The notes: generated from the sequence alone by a model not told the origin. 64,000 nucleotides of DNA from Polynucleobacter sp. AP-Latsch-80-C2 (GCF_018882185.1 NZ_JACVOY010000007.1:1-64000), one strand, 5' to 3'; positions 1 through 9,191 are shown, counted from the first letter of the stretch. Numbers and translations are program-made.

Positions 1-142
1 TCAGTTTGGCTAAGGTGTTGATAGGTCATGGCTACTTTGACTTGCAGGTCTAGAAGCTTTGGATACTAAAACATCCTTAGCCTCCTTAACTAGTTGTTCA
101 AAGTTGCACTTCGTAGTTGAATCCACCAAATTTAATTAATTG
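1..142. other. window edge, no gene assigned
   Basis: This stretch lies downstream of the MarR gene. A GTG-initiated frame of 38 codons on the minus strand (10-126) exists, but it has no Shine-Dalgarno sequence and resembles no family I recognise. A short plus-strand frame open from the window edge also stops by about position 53. I see nothing here that I can support as a gene. Confidence 0.5.
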
Positions 143-565
143 TTAATTTGTAAAAATGTTTTTTAGTACCACTAAAGACTGATTGATTCCTGCTAACTGC
201 TCAGTACTCAACTTTCCAAACGCTTTTTCTAAATGCAAAAGATGTTTTGGAAAAATAGTCTCAAATAATTTCTGCCCTTCTTTGGTTAAGGCAATCATTT
301 GACAGCGCGCATCTTCGCAATTAATCCTACGCTCAAGAATGCCTTTAGTCTGTAGGCGTTCCAACACACCGGTTAATGTTCCTTTAGTCACCAGTGTTTT
401 CTCGCCCAATTCCTTACATGTCATAGGAGGCTGATTACCCAGCGTGGCAATCACATCAAACTGGGTAGTAGTCAGTCCCATTGATTTCATATCCGGCGCC
501 GAATAACGTTCAAACGCCTGATAGGTGAGAGCCAGCTCTCTTAGGGTGGGTAGGAATGCGTTCAT
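143..565 (-). CDS. MarR-family transcriptional regulator
   Basis: This 140-residue protein is a winged-helix repressor-type regulator, cytoplasmic and presumably dimeric. Residues about 30-110 carry the MarR fold: a helix-turn-helix (TCKELGEKTLVTKGTLTGVL) followed by a wing with the DAR core and the LTKEG strand end. Length is typical. Its own promoter region holds four phased GNACTA repeats, so it probably represses itself. A Bug gene ends 100 bp upstream on the same strand. The ligand is unknown; phenolic or organic acids are common for the family, but nothing here specifies one. Confidence 0.88.
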   Translation of the reverse strand: MNAFLPTLRELALTYQAFERYSAPDMKSMGLTTTQFDVIATLGNQPPMTCKELGEKTLVTKGTLTGVLERLQTKGILERRINCEDARCQMIALTKEGQKLFETIFPKHLLHLEKAFGKLSTEQLAGINQSLVVLKNIFTN

Positions 566-576
566 GGTTCTTTAAT

Positions 577-620
577 GTACTAGTTAGAACTAATATAGTA
601 CTAATACGGACTAATTGCAA
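577..620 (-). promoter_or_regulatory. MarR promoter with four phased operator repeats
   Basis: On the minus strand TTGCAA (615-620) lies 17 bp from TATATT, a good sigma-70 promoter pointing into the MarR gene. Four copies of GNACTA followed by A or G (plus-strand starts at 577, 587, 598 and 608) cover the spacer, the -10 and the region beyond it, spaced 10, 11 and 10 bp, which is one helical turn. TAGTT-CT-AACTA also forms a perfect dyad inside. Autorepression is inferred. Confidence 0.6.
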
Positions 621-665
621 GCCACTTCTTCATAAAATAAAATACTTATTTAAATCAGTTACTTA

Positions 666-1685
666 CTACTCTGGTTTGATCCCAGATTTTTTGATCAACG
701 TGACCCACTGGTCCAGCTCAGACTTTAAAAAACTGACATAAGCGGCTGAACCCGGCGTTGGCACTACAAAGCCCACCGACTCCAACCGTTGTTTTACCTC
801 AGGCGTTTGCAAGGCCTGAACCATGGCTGCCTCCAGCTTATCGATTACTGGCTTCGGTGTGCCCTTAGGTGCACTAATGCCGGCCCAAGATAATGCCTGG
901 AATCCTGGATAACCACTCTCTGCAACGGTTGGCACATTGGGATACAAAGGATTACGTTGCAAACTACTCACTGCTATAGGTCGTAATTTTCCAGCTTGAA
1001 CATAAGGCAGTGCTGCATCTTGATTGATGAACTCAATCGGAATCTCATTAGCTAATATCGCGTTCATTAAAGGGCCGCCCCCGCGATACGGAATACCGAC
1101 TAATGGCAAAGGATTGCAGTTGAGTTTTTTCTTCACATCAGCACAAGTTGAAGTTGCCTGTCTTAGCAACTCCATTGCCATGTGCCCAGAAGAGGCGTAG
1201 GTGTAGCCATAATCGAGCTTGCCAGGATTGGCTCTGGCGTAATCCACAATATCTTTCAAGGTTTTAAATGGGCGATCGGGATTGACCACCAACACATTGG
1301 GACCTAAATCAATCAATGAAATATGGACGAAATCCTTTAATGAATCGTATTTGACATTTGGATCTAGACCATGCGCCACAGCATTTTGACCAACGCCTGT
1401 CATTACCAAGGTGTATCCATCAGGTGCTGCATTAGCACCCCTCTCGGCACCGATGACCCCTCCCCCGCCTGAGATGTTTTCAATGACAAAGGCCTGTTTG
1501 AAAATCTTTGTCAATTGTTCCGCAGAAATTCTGGCCATGATGTCTGTCGTGCCTCCGGGTGGGAATGGCACAATAATTTTGACAGGCTTATTAGGGTAGT
1601 CCGACTGGGCAATTGCTGGGATGCAGCATGTACTTAAGAGGCCACAGACAAACAACACTCGGGCAATAAAAGAACGCTTGGTCAT
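666..1685 (-). CDS. Bug-family (TctC-like) periplasmic solute-binding protein
   Basis: This 339-residue protein has an N-terminal signal peptide (cleavage near residue 26, AIA-Q) and the Bug signature VPFPPGGTTD with PDGYTL further on, so it should bind a carboxylate in the periplasm. It is longer than the usual 320 or so residues because of an insertion before the PYRGGG loop that carries two cysteines (TCADVKKKLNC), a possible disulphide. No TctA or TctB gene is adjacent. It is transcribed divergently from the sugar-acid dehydratase, which suggests, without proving, a sugar-acid ligand. Confidence 0.9.
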   Translation of the reverse strand: MTKRSFIARVLFVCGLLSTCCIPAIAQSDYPNKPVKIIVPFPPGGTTDIMARISAEQLTKIFKQAFVIENISGGGGVIGAERGANAAPDGYTLVMTGVGQNAVAHGLDPNVKYDSLKDFVHISLIDLGPNVLVVNPDRPFKTLKDIVDYARANPGKLDYGYTYASSGHMAMELLRQATSTCADVKKKLNCNPLPLVGIPYRGGGPLMNAILANEIPIEFINQDAALPYVQAGKLRPIAVSSLQRNPLYPNVPTVAESGYPGFQALSWAGISAPKGTPKPVIDKLEAAMVQALQTPEVKQRLESVGFVVPTPGSAAYVSFLKSELDQWVTLIKKSGIKPE

Positions 1686-1829
1686 TGAATGATCCTTATG
1701 AATTTATGTACAGCAATAGTCTCCAGACACAAGATTAAATAAGCGGCCTCCAGAAAACAAGTACTGATATACCCTTTACCCCAAGCAGGCACTAATATAG
1801 GAAGCTTGCAAACCTAAACCCAGACTCTT

Positions 1830-3569
1830 ATGCCAAAAAAGACTAAAGAATCCCTCCGTAGTGCACGCTGGTTTGAGCCAGATGATTTGCGCTCATTTGG
1901 ACATCGCTCACGCGCCATGCAAATGGGATATGGTCCTGAGGACTGGTCGGGAAAACCTGTCATTGCAATCGTCAATACTTGGTCTGATATTAACCCTTGT
2001 CATACCCATTTCAAGCAACGTGTTGAAGATGTCAAGCGTGGCATCTTGCAAGCGGGCGGTTTCCCAATCGAGTTACCAGCCATTTCCTTGGCGGAGCAAT
2101 ATGTCAAACCGACCACCATGCTTTATCGCAATATGTTGGCCATGGAAACTGAAGAACTCATACGCTCTCATCCAGTTGATGGAGCGGTATTAATGGGTGG
2201 CTGCGATAAAACTACCCCAGGCTTAGTCATGGGTGCACTCTCCGCAGGACTCCCGTTTATTTATCTTCCTGCCGGACCAATGCTCCGAGGTAATTGGAAA
2301 GGGCAAATCTTAGGGTCCGGATCAGATGCCTGGAAATATTGGGATGAGCGCCGCGCCGGCAATATCTCCGAAGCCCAATGGCTAGAAGTCGAAGGCGGTA
2401 TTGCACGTAGTCACGGTACTTGTATGACCATGGGTACTGCAGCAACCATGATGGGGATCACTGAAGCATTGGGCTTGAGTTTGCCAGGCGCTTCTAGTAT
2501 TCCCGCTCCAGACGCAAGCCACCCACGCATGGCAGCAGCTTGCGGCAGAAGAATTGTGGAGATGGTTTGGGAGGATTTAACCCCAGTATGCATTTTAAGC
2601 AAAACCAATTTCTTAAATGCCATTGCAGCTGCAATGGCTATGGGCTGTAGCACCAATGCCATCATTCATCTAATTGCTATGTCACGTCGCGCAGGAAAAG
2701 ATTGCACGGTAACACTGGATGACTTTGATACTGCCAGCAGAAAAGTTCCCGTGATTGCCAATATCAGACCTAGTGGCGATAAATATCTGATGGAGGATTT
2801 TTATTACGCCGGTGGAATGCCAGCAATGCTCAAAGAAATGAAACATCATCTTGATCACACTGCCATGACGGTGACCGGCAAGACTATTGGTGAAAATATT
2901 CAGAATGCGGAAGTCTATAACGCCGATGTCATTCGCTCCTTGGATAACCCAATTTACAAAGAAGGGGCTCTCGCAGTCTTGCGTGGCAATATTGCCCCTG
3001 GTGGAGCAGTGATCAAGCCTAGCGCCTGTGCTGAAAAATTCTTAAAGCATACTGGGCCAGCATTGGTTTTTGATAGCTATCCCGAAATGAAAAAAGCGAT
3101 TGAAGATGAGAATTTAGATGTCACGGAAAATCATATTTTGGTTCTGAGAAACGCTGGACCCAAAGGTGGTCCTGGTATGCCTGAATGGGGTATGCTCCCC
3201 ATTCCCGTGAAGCTTGTAAAGCAAGGGGTAAGAGATATGTTGCGCCTCTCGGATGCTCGCATGAGTGGCACTAGTTATGGCGCCTGCATTCTGCATGCCT
3301 CACCAGAATCGTATATTGGCGGTCCACTAGCACTCGTGAAAACCGGTGACCTTATCACTGTAGATGTGGATGCTAGAAAAATTCAGCTCGAAATTAGCGA
3401 TGAAGAGCTGGCCGCCAGAAAAGCAAAGTGGGTGGCACCTGAACCTAAATATGAGCGGGGCTATGGTTGGATGTTTAGTCGTCACATACTTCAAGCTGAA
3501 GATGGTTGCGATTTTGATTTCTTAGAGACCAGCTTTGGCGCTCCAGTACCAGAGCCAGATATTTATTAA
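1830..3569 (+). CDS. IlvD/Edd-family dehydratase, sugar-acid (arabinonate) dehydratase type
   Basis: At 579 residues this is a full-length IlvD/Edd enzyme that removes water from a 2,3-dihydroxy acid to give a 2-keto-3-deoxy acid. Iron-sulphur ligands appear at C57 (NPCHTHF), C125 (GGCDK) and C198 (GTCMT), with K127 and the base S479 in DARMSG. This is the pattern of [2Fe-2S] L-arabinonate-type dehydratases rather than the branched-chain enzyme, and no ilv genes are nearby. It is divergent from a Bug gene, so uptake plus dehydration of an aldonic acid is a reasonable inference. The exact sugar acid cannot be read from sequence. Confidence 0.85.
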   Translation: MPKKTKESLRSARWFEPDDLRSFGHRSRAMQMGYGPEDWSGKPVIAIVNTWSDINPCHTHFKQRVEDVKRGILQAGGFPIELPAISLAEQYVKPTTMLYRNMLAMETEELIRSHPVDGAVLMGGCDKTTPGLVMGALSAGLPFIYLPAGPMLRGNWKGQILGSGSDAWKYWDERRAGNISEAQWLEVEGGIARSHGTCMTMGTAATMMGITEALGLSLPGASSIPAPDASHPRMAAACGRRIVEMVWEDLTPVCILSKTNFLNAIAAAMAMGCSTNAIIHLIAMSRRAGKDCTVTLDDFDTASRKVPVIANIRPSGDKYLMEDFYYAGGMPAMLKEMKHHLDHTAMTVTGKTIGENIQNAEVYNADVIRSLDNPIYKEGALAVLRGNIAPGGAVIKPSACAEKFLKHTGPALVFDSYPEMKKAIEDENLDVTENHILVLRNAGPKGGPGMPEWGMLPIPVKLVKQGVRDMLRLSDARMSGTSYGACILHASPESYIGGPLALVKTGDLITVDVDARKIQLEISDEELAARKAKWVAPEPKYERGYGWMFSRHILQAEDGCDFDFLETSFGAPVPEPDIY

Positions 3570-3599
3570 ACTCAAAGCAATATCTAGTTAGACCTGAAT

Positions 3600-3637
3600 A
3601 AAAAAGCCCCTGAAGTAATTCAGGGGCTTTTATTTTT
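3600..3637. terminator. bidirectional intrinsic terminator
   Basis: A 9-bp stem (GCCCCTGAA pairing with TTCAGGGGC, loop GTAA) is flanked by an A-run on the left and a T-run on the right, so it can end both the dehydratase transcript and the convergent hydrolase transcript. Confidence 0.9.
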
Positions 3638-3644
3638 ATAGACA

Positions 3645-4502
3645 TTAGAACTGTACGGTTTGACCTTCAGTCATCGGTACTATCTTAATTTTGCTTCCCT
3701 TCATGGCCTCTTGAAATTCTGCCACAGTACCGCTGGCTAGAGGGTTGGAGTTGTAATGCATAGGAATAACCATCTTTGGGTTAATCCAAGTGCGCAATGC
3801 AAACGCAGCATCATCTGGTGCCATTGTGAAATTACCTCCAATCGGCACCATCACTAAATCTGGCTTGTAATGCTCGCTGATAAATTTCATATCGCCAAAT
3901 AATCCTGTATCACCCATATGCCATATCTTGAAACCGTTCTCGAGTTCAATGATATATCCCATGGCCTCACCAGCAGGATGAGACTCTAATTTCTCGGTCG
4001 CTGGATTTTTCCAAACCAACAACGAAGAGTGTTCCGCCTGTACTGCAGTCACTTTGACTCCTGGCAAAGGTGTTACGCGGCCAGTCTTATTAAAGCGATG
4101 ACTGAGCTCTGCAGGCAAAGCGCCCAAAGTAATGAGCGGCGTGATCATGTCTGCCGGACCGTACAGCTTAGTGCTATTCATTTTCGCCAGTGCAGGTGCG
4201 TCACCAATATGGTCTACGTGTGCGTGGGTTACCAACAGCAAATCAACTGGTCCGATAGCCGAGAGATCTGATTTATACATTGGAGGAGTCTTAGGACCAC
4301 CAGTAATCCAAGGGTCAATCAAAATTACTTTCCCGTTGGGAGTCTTGATTCGAAAGCCCGCCTGCCCCAGCCAAAGAACCTCTGTTTTGCCTTGAGCGCC
4401 ACTAGATGTCTGCGTTTGCGCCTGAATGCCAAAAGAGGCGCCCAATAAGCATGCCGATGCAATCGCTGCAGCCGCTAAATTTTTAATTAAATAAATGCCC
4501 AT
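3645..4502 (-). CDS. exported metallo-beta-lactamase-fold hydrolase (UPF0173-like)
   Basis: I place the start at the ATG at 4502 (MGIYLIK, 285 residues) because GGGAGA lies 7 bp upstream; a TTG 15 bp earlier would contain that ribosome binding site. A signal peptide is followed by a metal-dependent hydrolase domain of the beta-lactamase superfamily: GQAGFRI, then IDPWITGG, the zinc motif HAHVDH, later HMGDTG and PMHY near the end. UPF0173 proteins are normally cytoplasmic, so the export signal is noteworthy. The substrate is unknown. Confidence 0.82.
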   Translation of the reverse strand: MGIYLIKNLAAAAIASACLLGASFGIQAQTQTSSGAQGKTEVLWLGQAGFRIKTPNGKVILIDPWITGGPKTPPMYKSDLSAIGPVDLLLVTHAHVDHIGDAPALAKMNSTKLYGPADMITPLITLGALPAELSHRFNKTGRVTPLPGVKVTAVQAEHSSLLVWKNPATEKLESHPAGEAMGYIIELENGFKIWHMGDTGLFGDMKFISEHYKPDLVMVPIGGNFTMAPDDAAFALRTWINPKMVIPMHYNSNPLASGTVAEFQEAMKGSKIKIVPMTEGQTVQF

Positions 4503-4596
4503 ATGATGATCTCCCAAGCCGTTGTTATAGATTTCCTAAAACTATAGCTTAGAAAGATAGTCTGCGCTGATGTGGCAGCGCACCAATAAAACTAGA

Positions 4597-5004
4597 TTAT
4601 TTCCAGAAGATCGAAATCTTTTGAGGCTGGGCAGCTTTGATGGAGATAGCTCTTTTTTGCTCAACACCTTGATAGCTAGCCTGAATGACGTAATCACCAG
4701 CATCTAGATTGACAAGCATGTATGGACCATCTGCCTTTGCATCAAAAATCACAGCACCCTTAGAGTTTGTAATCTTGATTTGGCTACCAAAAATCCAAAC
4801 GCCTCTACCATTCTCAAGCTGAGATAACTCAAGCAATAAAGGCCACTGCTTGGCTTCAGCCAAAATTGCGGTTGATTCCCCTTCACCCACGCCGCCACTG
4901 ATATAAGAAATCCCCAGGGAACGTTGCGTATCAGGAATTTGCGCCCAAACAATAGTGGTTAAAAGGCAGGCTGTAAGCGCAATAGATTTGAGAAGTGTTT
5001 TCAT
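4597..5004 (-). CDS. small exported protein with carboxypeptidase-regulatory-like beta domain
   Basis: The 135-residue product has a clear signal peptide (cleavage after VWA, about residue 21). The C-terminal part (VIFDAKADGPYMLVNLDAGDYV then YQGVEQKRAISIKAAQ) has the alternating pattern of a transthyretin-like or carboxypeptidase-regulatory beta sandwich. No catalytic residues are visible. It lies between an exported hydrolase and a quinone reductase, on the same strand as both, and probably belongs to the periplasm or envelope. Function is not known. Confidence 0.7.
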   Translation of the reverse strand: MKTLLKSIALTACLLTTIVWAQIPDTQRSLGISYISGGVGEGESTAILAEAKQWPLLLELSQLENGRGVWIFGSQIKITNSKGAVIFDAKADGPYMLVNLDAGDYVIQASYQGVEQKRAISIKAAQPQKISIFWK

Positions 5005-5030
5005 CCTTCCATATTACATCCAGAGTAAGT

Positions 5031-5057
5031 AATAAAAAAGCCCCGCATACACGGGGC
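5031..5057 (-). terminator. intrinsic terminator of the quinone reductase gene
   Basis: On the minus strand GCCCCG and CGGGGC form a 6-bp GC stem followed by TTTTTTATT, just beyond the stop codon at 5083. Confidence 0.85.
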
Positions 5058-5082
5058 CTCTCTTTGCCTACTGCCGTATAGC

Positions 5083-6063
5083 TTATGGGATCATGACAAT
5101 AGCGCCAGATACCTTTCTACCTTCAGCAGCACGATGGGCATCAGCAGCCTGCTCCAAAGGAAACTTAGCCCCTATCTGCACTTTGACATATCCCTTTGAA
5201 ATCGCATCAAACACTGCGCGGGCATTCTCTTGCAAGAGTGCTGGGGTAGCGTTGTGTGGAAATATAGAAGGTCTGGTTAAAAACAAACAACCCTTCTTAT
5301 TCAAGATTTCAGGCTGAATCTCTGGAGCCGGTCCAGATGCGGCACCAAATAACGCAACCGTTCCAAAGGGTGCTGTGCAATCTAAGGAACCTAAGAAAGT
5401 TTCTTTTGCGACAGAGTCATAAACCACATTGGCTTTTCTGCCACCAGTAGCTTTAAGCACTTCTTCTACCCAGTTTGGCTTCGAATAATCAACCACCGCA
5501 TCACATCCCGCCGCTTTGGCTGCAGCAACTTTAGCCTGCGAGCCAACGGTACCCACTACAAAAGCGCCTAAGGCCTTTGCCCAACCTGCCAAAATTTGAC
5601 CAACACCGCCTGCGGCTGCATGAATCAGAACCACATCACCGGCTTTTACTTTGTAAGTTTTTTGCACGAGATATTGAGCCGTCATTGCCTTAAAGAAAAC
5701 CGCTGCTGCAACTTCATCAGAAACATTGTCAGGCACAGGAACTAACTTATCAGCGGGTACATTTCGTGCACTAGCATACGCACCAATACCGGCATTCATA
5801 TACATTACGCGATCACCTAACTTAAGTCCGGAAACGCCATCACCCAAAGCCTCAACCACACCTACGGCTTCATGGCCAAGGCCAGTTGGCATTTCTAGTG
5901 GATAAACGCCAGAGCGCTGGTATACGTCAATGAAATTAAATCCAATGGCAGTTTGACGAATTTGCACTTCGCCTTTGGCGGGTGCTGGCAATTCTTTATC
6001 GATTAATTTAATTACGTCTGCACTACCAAGTTCTGCAAGACTAACGACTCGAGCTGTTGTCAC
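5083..6063 (-). CDS. quinone oxidoreductase (QOR family, zinc-independent MDR)
   Basis: This 326-residue cytoplasmic protein is a medium-chain dehydrogenase/reductase that reduces quinones or reactive enones with NADPH. The N-terminal GroES-like half contains GFNFIDVYQRSGVYP and GHEAVGVVEALG; the Rossmann half has AAAGGVGQI. The structural and catalytic zinc cysteines of alcohol dehydrogenases are absent, as expected for QOR. Length matches the family. It has its own terminator and sits alone, with no operon partner to narrow the substrate. Confidence 0.9.
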   Translation of the reverse strand: MTTARVVSLAELGSADVIKLIDKELPAPAKGEVQIRQTAIGFNFIDVYQRSGVYPLEMPTGLGHEAVGVVEALGDGVSGLKLGDRVMYMNAGIGAYASARNVPADKLVPVPDNVSDEVAAAVFFKAMTAQYLVQKTYKVKAGDVVLIHAAAGGVGQILAGWAKALGAFVVGTVGSQAKVAAAKAAGCDAVVDYSKPNWVEEVLKATGGRKANVVYDSVAKETFLGSLDCTAPFGTVALFGAASGPAPEIQPEILNKKGCLFLTRPSIFPHNATPALLQENARAVFDAISKGYVKVQIGAKFPLEQAADAHRAAEGRKVSGAIVMIP

Positions 6064-6169
6064 ATGTCACCTTATCTATTTTTATTAGAGAATAATCGCA
6101 GTTCAGATACCCAAAAAAGGGCTGAACGACCCCACACCAGAAAGTGTGACACAAATTGCCAACTTCCGT

Positions 6170-6733
6170 TTAACGCTTATAAAAGCTCAGGGTGACCTCA
6201 CCCAACTCAATGCCGAACTTACTCATCTTGGCCTTATTGAGCATGACCTTAGAATTGACCAGATACATCCAATCATCAAATTGCACGTTATAGACTGTGC
6301 CATCAACCGGTAAGGCCAAGGTGTATGCCCAATTGAGGGCATTACCTGCAGCCTCACCCTGAGCATCCCCTACAACATCATCAGCTCTACCCAAATATTT
6401 ACCGGGAGATACTTCTGTAAGCCTCCAAATACGTTTTTGCTTAGTGCCATCAGAGTATTCAAAGCTTTCATCTAAGATGCCTGTTTTTTTACCGTCAACC
6501 ATTGACCAGTTTGCTTGAATCAAAACTGTGAAGCGTTTCTTCACCTCACCACTACGGTCAGTAAATATTCCATAGGCATCAATTGTTCCTGAAAAATATT
6601 CACTGAGGTCTAAAGTAGGTTTCTCATTGGCATATTGAGAAATTTTCTGGCCCGCACAAGCGCTTAATATCAAGCCAATACAAAGAAGGGCTATGGAATT
6701 TAATATGTATCTCATCTTTTTAACAACCTTCAC
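6170..6733 (-). CDS. DUF3833 lipoprotein
   Basis: The product (187 residues from GTG at 6733; an ATG at 6715 would give 181) has a lipoprotein signal with lipobox LSAC, so it should be anchored by a lipidated cysteine. The body (EYFSGTIDAYGIFTDRSGEV, later FEYSDGTKQKRIWRL) matches DUF3833, a beta-rich family of unknown function. It overlaps, or follows by 4 bp, the chalcone-isomerase-like gene, and this pairing is common in proteobacteria. Start choice is uncertain because neither candidate has an ideal ribosome binding site. Confidence 0.83.
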   Translation of the reverse strand: MKVVKKMRYILNSIALLCIGLILSACAGQKISQYANEKPTLDLSEYFSGTIDAYGIFTDRSGEVKKRFTVLIQANWSMVDGKKTGILDESFEYSDGTKQKRIWRLTEVSPGKYLGRADDVVGDAQGEAAGNALNWAYTLALPVDGTVYNVQFDDWMYLVNSKVMLNKAKMSKFGIELGEVTLSFYKR

Positions 6734-7265
6734 TTATAAGTGGGGGCGGACAATTTTGCCCAAGTAATTCAGAACGCAGCTTTGGTGCACTCGTCTTAGA
6801 GTCAAACCAAATACCAAAAAATGCTTTTGAAAAATCAGCCCCTTTAACTTGGGCAATCTGTTTTCCATCATAGTAAAACAAGGTTCCTTGCTTAGGGCTA
6901 TAGATCGCAGTCAAGGTTTGCCCAGATTCAACATTAGGCAAGAAACTCGCTAACTCTCGGCCCCACAGTACTGCCTGCATTTCAGGCACACCCATTTTTT
7001 TCATTTCTTCAGTGGTTCTATTGGCAATAGATAGGCCAGTAAATGATTTTTGATAGCGCAAATCTAAGGCAAATTCTGGGGAGCTTAAATTACCGGCGCG
7101 ATAAAGAGCAGCATCATACACATCTAGCCCCCACCACGTTAACTTACCACTACCCTGAAGTTTTGCTGGGCTTAATATAGACTCAATATGAATTGGTTCT
7201 CGCGCAAGACTAGCTGCACTTAACAAGCAAGCAAAAGAACAAAGGGTTACAAGGAAATATTTCAT
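6720..7265 (-). CDS. exported chalcone-isomerase-like protein
   Basis: This 181-residue protein has a signal peptide ending near SLA-R and a chalcone-isomerase-like fold domain (GSGKLTWWGLDVYDAALY, then LDLRYQKSFTGLSIANRT, and the late FFGIWFD motif). Bacterial members lack flavonoid chemistry and may bind fatty acids or other hydrophobic ligands; that is family knowledge, not visible here. It is the first gene of a two-gene unit with the DUF3833 lipoprotein, suggesting that both act in the envelope. Confidence 0.82.
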   Translation of the reverse strand: MKYFLVTLCSFACLLSAASLAREPIHIESILSPAKLQGSGKLTWWGLDVYDAALYRAGNLSSPEFALDLRYQKSFTGLSIANRTTEEMKKMGVPEMQAVLWGRELASFLPNVESGQTLTAIYSPKQGTLFYYDGKQIAQVKGADFSKAFFGIWFDSKTSAPKLRSELLGQNCPPPLISEGC

Positions 7266-7372
7266 CGTCAGTCCTGCAGTGATCGCGGCAGAGGCTTGTT
7301 AATAACCTAGCCTTAAGCAAGTTTAAGCCTTATTCAATAAACTGGCAGGATCACTCTTGAAGAAAGTTTTTT

Positions 7373-7747
7373 ATGCAAAAGGATGTAGCGTTAAACGTTT
7401 TAGGGCAACCTTTGGTTCCCTGCTCTTTTGAGCCCCTGACAGGCTATTTTCGTGATGGCTGCTGTAAAACCAATGATGAGGATATTGGCAGCCATCTGGT
7501 TTGCGCCATCGTCAGCGATGAGTTTTTGCAATTTAGCATGGCAAAAGGGAATGACCTCATCACCCCTAGACCAGAATACCAATTCCCAGGCCTAGTTGCT
7601 GGCGATCAATGGTGTCTTTGCCTTAATCGCTGGATTGAAGCGGCTCAAAAAAACTGTGCACCCATGATTAAACTTGAAAGTACCAATATCAAAGCCCTCG
7701 AGCTTGTTCCGCTCAATATTCTTGAGCAATACTCCAGTCAAGATTGA
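7373..7747 (+). CDS. DUF2237 family protein
   Basis: A 124-residue cytoplasmic protein with the DUF2237 hallmarks: NVLG near the start, TGYFRDGCC, GNDLITP, FPGL and GDQWCLC, with several conserved cysteines. Length is typical and the function is unknown. It overlaps the following deacetylase gene by 4 bp (TTGA, a TTG start over a TGA stop), so the two are probably translationally coupled. Confidence 0.88.
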   Translation: MQKDVALNVLGQPLVPCSFEPLTGYFRDGCCKTNDEDIGSHLVCAIVSDEFLQFSMAKGNDLITPRPEYQFPGLVAGDQWCLCLNRWIEAAQKNCAPMIKLESTNIKALELVPLNILEQYSSQD

Positions 7748-8643
7748 AAGCCTTTTATACCGATCATTTTGTTTTGCCCCTACCTGCAGGGCATCGCTTT
7801 CCCATGGAAAAGTATTCCAGACTAAGAGACTTGGTTAGCAAAGAGGATTCAATTGAATTAATTGAAGCTCCAGCAGCGAACGATACCCAGATTCTGTATG
7901 CCCATGATCCTCTATATCTCATCAAGATCATGGAGGGAAAACTCAGCCCAAGCGAACAAGGAGAAATTGGCTTTCCTTGGAGTGAAAAAATGGTTGAGCG
8001 CTCCCGCAGATCTGCAGGGGCTACCGTAGCAGCTTGTAAAACAGCCTTAACCGAAGGAATAGCAGTAAACCTCGCCGGCGGCACTCACCATGCCTACCGA
8101 GATGCTGGTAGTGGGTTCTGTGTCTTTAATGATTCCGCAATCGCGGCTCGCACACTCCAAAAAGAACTTCATCCTAAGCTTAAGATTGCCATTATTGATT
8201 TAGATGTTCATCAAGGCAATGGCACTGCTTCCGTACTCCAGCATGATGCATCGATATTTACTCTCTCTATGCATGGTGAAAATAACTTCCCTTTTAAGAA
8301 AGAAACAAGCGATCTTGATCTTGGCTTACCCGATGGATGTGATGACTCGCAATATTTACAAGAACTAGGGAATTGCCTAAATCAACTGGAGTCCAGATTT
8401 ACAGCGGACTTTATTATCTACTTAGCGGGAGCTGACCCGCATGAAGGCGATCGTCTAGGGCGCCTGAATATTAGCAAAGAAGGTTTGCGCATGCGAGATG
8501 CGCTTGTATTTGAGTTTGCCCAAACTAGAAACCTACCCGTGGCGATCTCAATGGCAGGCGGCTATGGTAAAGAAATTGAATCCACCGTGGATATCCATTT
8601 TCAAACCATCATGACCGCACTGCTATTTCAAAAAACTTACTAG
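7744..8643 (+). CDS. histone-deacetylase-family (class II-like) deacetylase
   Basis: This 299-residue protein is a zinc deacetylase of the HDAC/AcuC/acetylpolyamine amidohydrolase superfamily. Zinc ligands are visible in DLDVHQGNG and in AGADPHEGD, with the catalytic histidine pair in GGTHHA. I accept the TTG start because the family-typical N-terminus (FYTDHFVLPLPAGHRFP) precedes the first ATG. It overlaps the DUF2237 gene by 4 bp upstream. Its stop codon interlocks with that of the convergent phasin gene at a CTAG. The substrate (acetyl-lysine or acetylpolyamine) is undecided. Confidence 0.87.
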   Translation: MKAFYTDHFVLPLPAGHRFPMEKYSRLRDLVSKEDSIELIEAPAANDTQILYAHDPLYLIKIMEGKLSPSEQGEIGFPWSEKMVERSRRSAGATVAACKTALTEGIAVNLAGGTHHAYRDAGSGFCVFNDSAIAARTLQKELHPKLKIAIIDLDVHQGNGTASVLQHDASIFTLSMHGENNFPFKKETSDLDLGLPDGCDDSQYLQELGNCLNQLESRFTADFIIYLAGADPHEGDRLGRLNISKEGLRMRDALVFEFAQTRNLPVAISMAGGYGKEIESTVDIHFQTIMTALLFQKTY

Positions 8644-9191
8644 GACTTCTTTTTACCTGTGGCCTGGCTTGAAGCGAGATTGGTCACGTTTTCTACACTC
8701 TTTTCAAAATTGGAGAATGAATCCGCCATTGCGGCACGAATGAGTTCAAAATTTTGTAGGGCGGTATTGAATGAGGTTTTAAATACAGAAACATAAGCCT
8801 CGCTACCCATAGGTGCATTATTAGTAGCGTCATTTACAAAGTGAATGAGATCCACTTTTGATTCTTCAATCATGGACTCTGCAATTTCAGCAAGCTCTTT
8901 ATTGCTTTGATTGAGAACTTTCATGAGCTTTTGCTGATAGGCGGTCACTTCCTTAGCGGCATCCTGCAATACCTCTGCATGCACATAATCAAATGCGCTT
9001 TTTGGATCCTGTGTTTTCATGAGCTCAGCCACGCGCTTCTGTATGCGTGTAGCCAATTCTTGAGCAGCTTGTTGGTTAATGAGATTAATCGCTTGCGCAC
9101 TCTCCATTGCCACAGCGCTGGCATCTTTTGTTGCTTGCATGACCTTTTCCTGCCCCGGCATGCCATTAAGCTCAAACGGATTTTTACTCAT
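8640..9191 (-). CDS. phasin family protein
   Basis: This 183-residue, largely helical protein begins MSKNPFE and has the long amphipathic helices and Ala/Gln/Glu-rich repeats typical of phasins, proteins that coat polyhydroxyalkanoate granules. It has no signal peptide. The C-terminus ends in a basic tail (GKKKS), which in some phasins helps DNA or granule contact. The ribosome binding site GGGGG lies 4 bp from the ATG. No PHA synthase is in the window, so granule association rests on family knowledge alone. Confidence 0.82.
   Translation of the reverse strand: MSKNPFELNGMPGQEKVMQATKDASAVAMESAQAINLINQQAAQELATRIQKRVAELMKTQDPKSAFDYVHAEVLQDAAKEVTAYQQKLMKVLNQSNKELAEIAESMIEESKVDLIHFVNDATNNAPMGSEAYVSVFKTSFNTALQNFELIRAAMADSFSNFEKSVENVTNLASSQATGKKKS

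Noticed and set aside
10..126. 38-codon minus-strand reading frame at the window edge
   Set aside because: It has a GTG start without ribosome binding site, no recognisable family and low-complexity C-terminal Ser residues. It is more likely non-coding.
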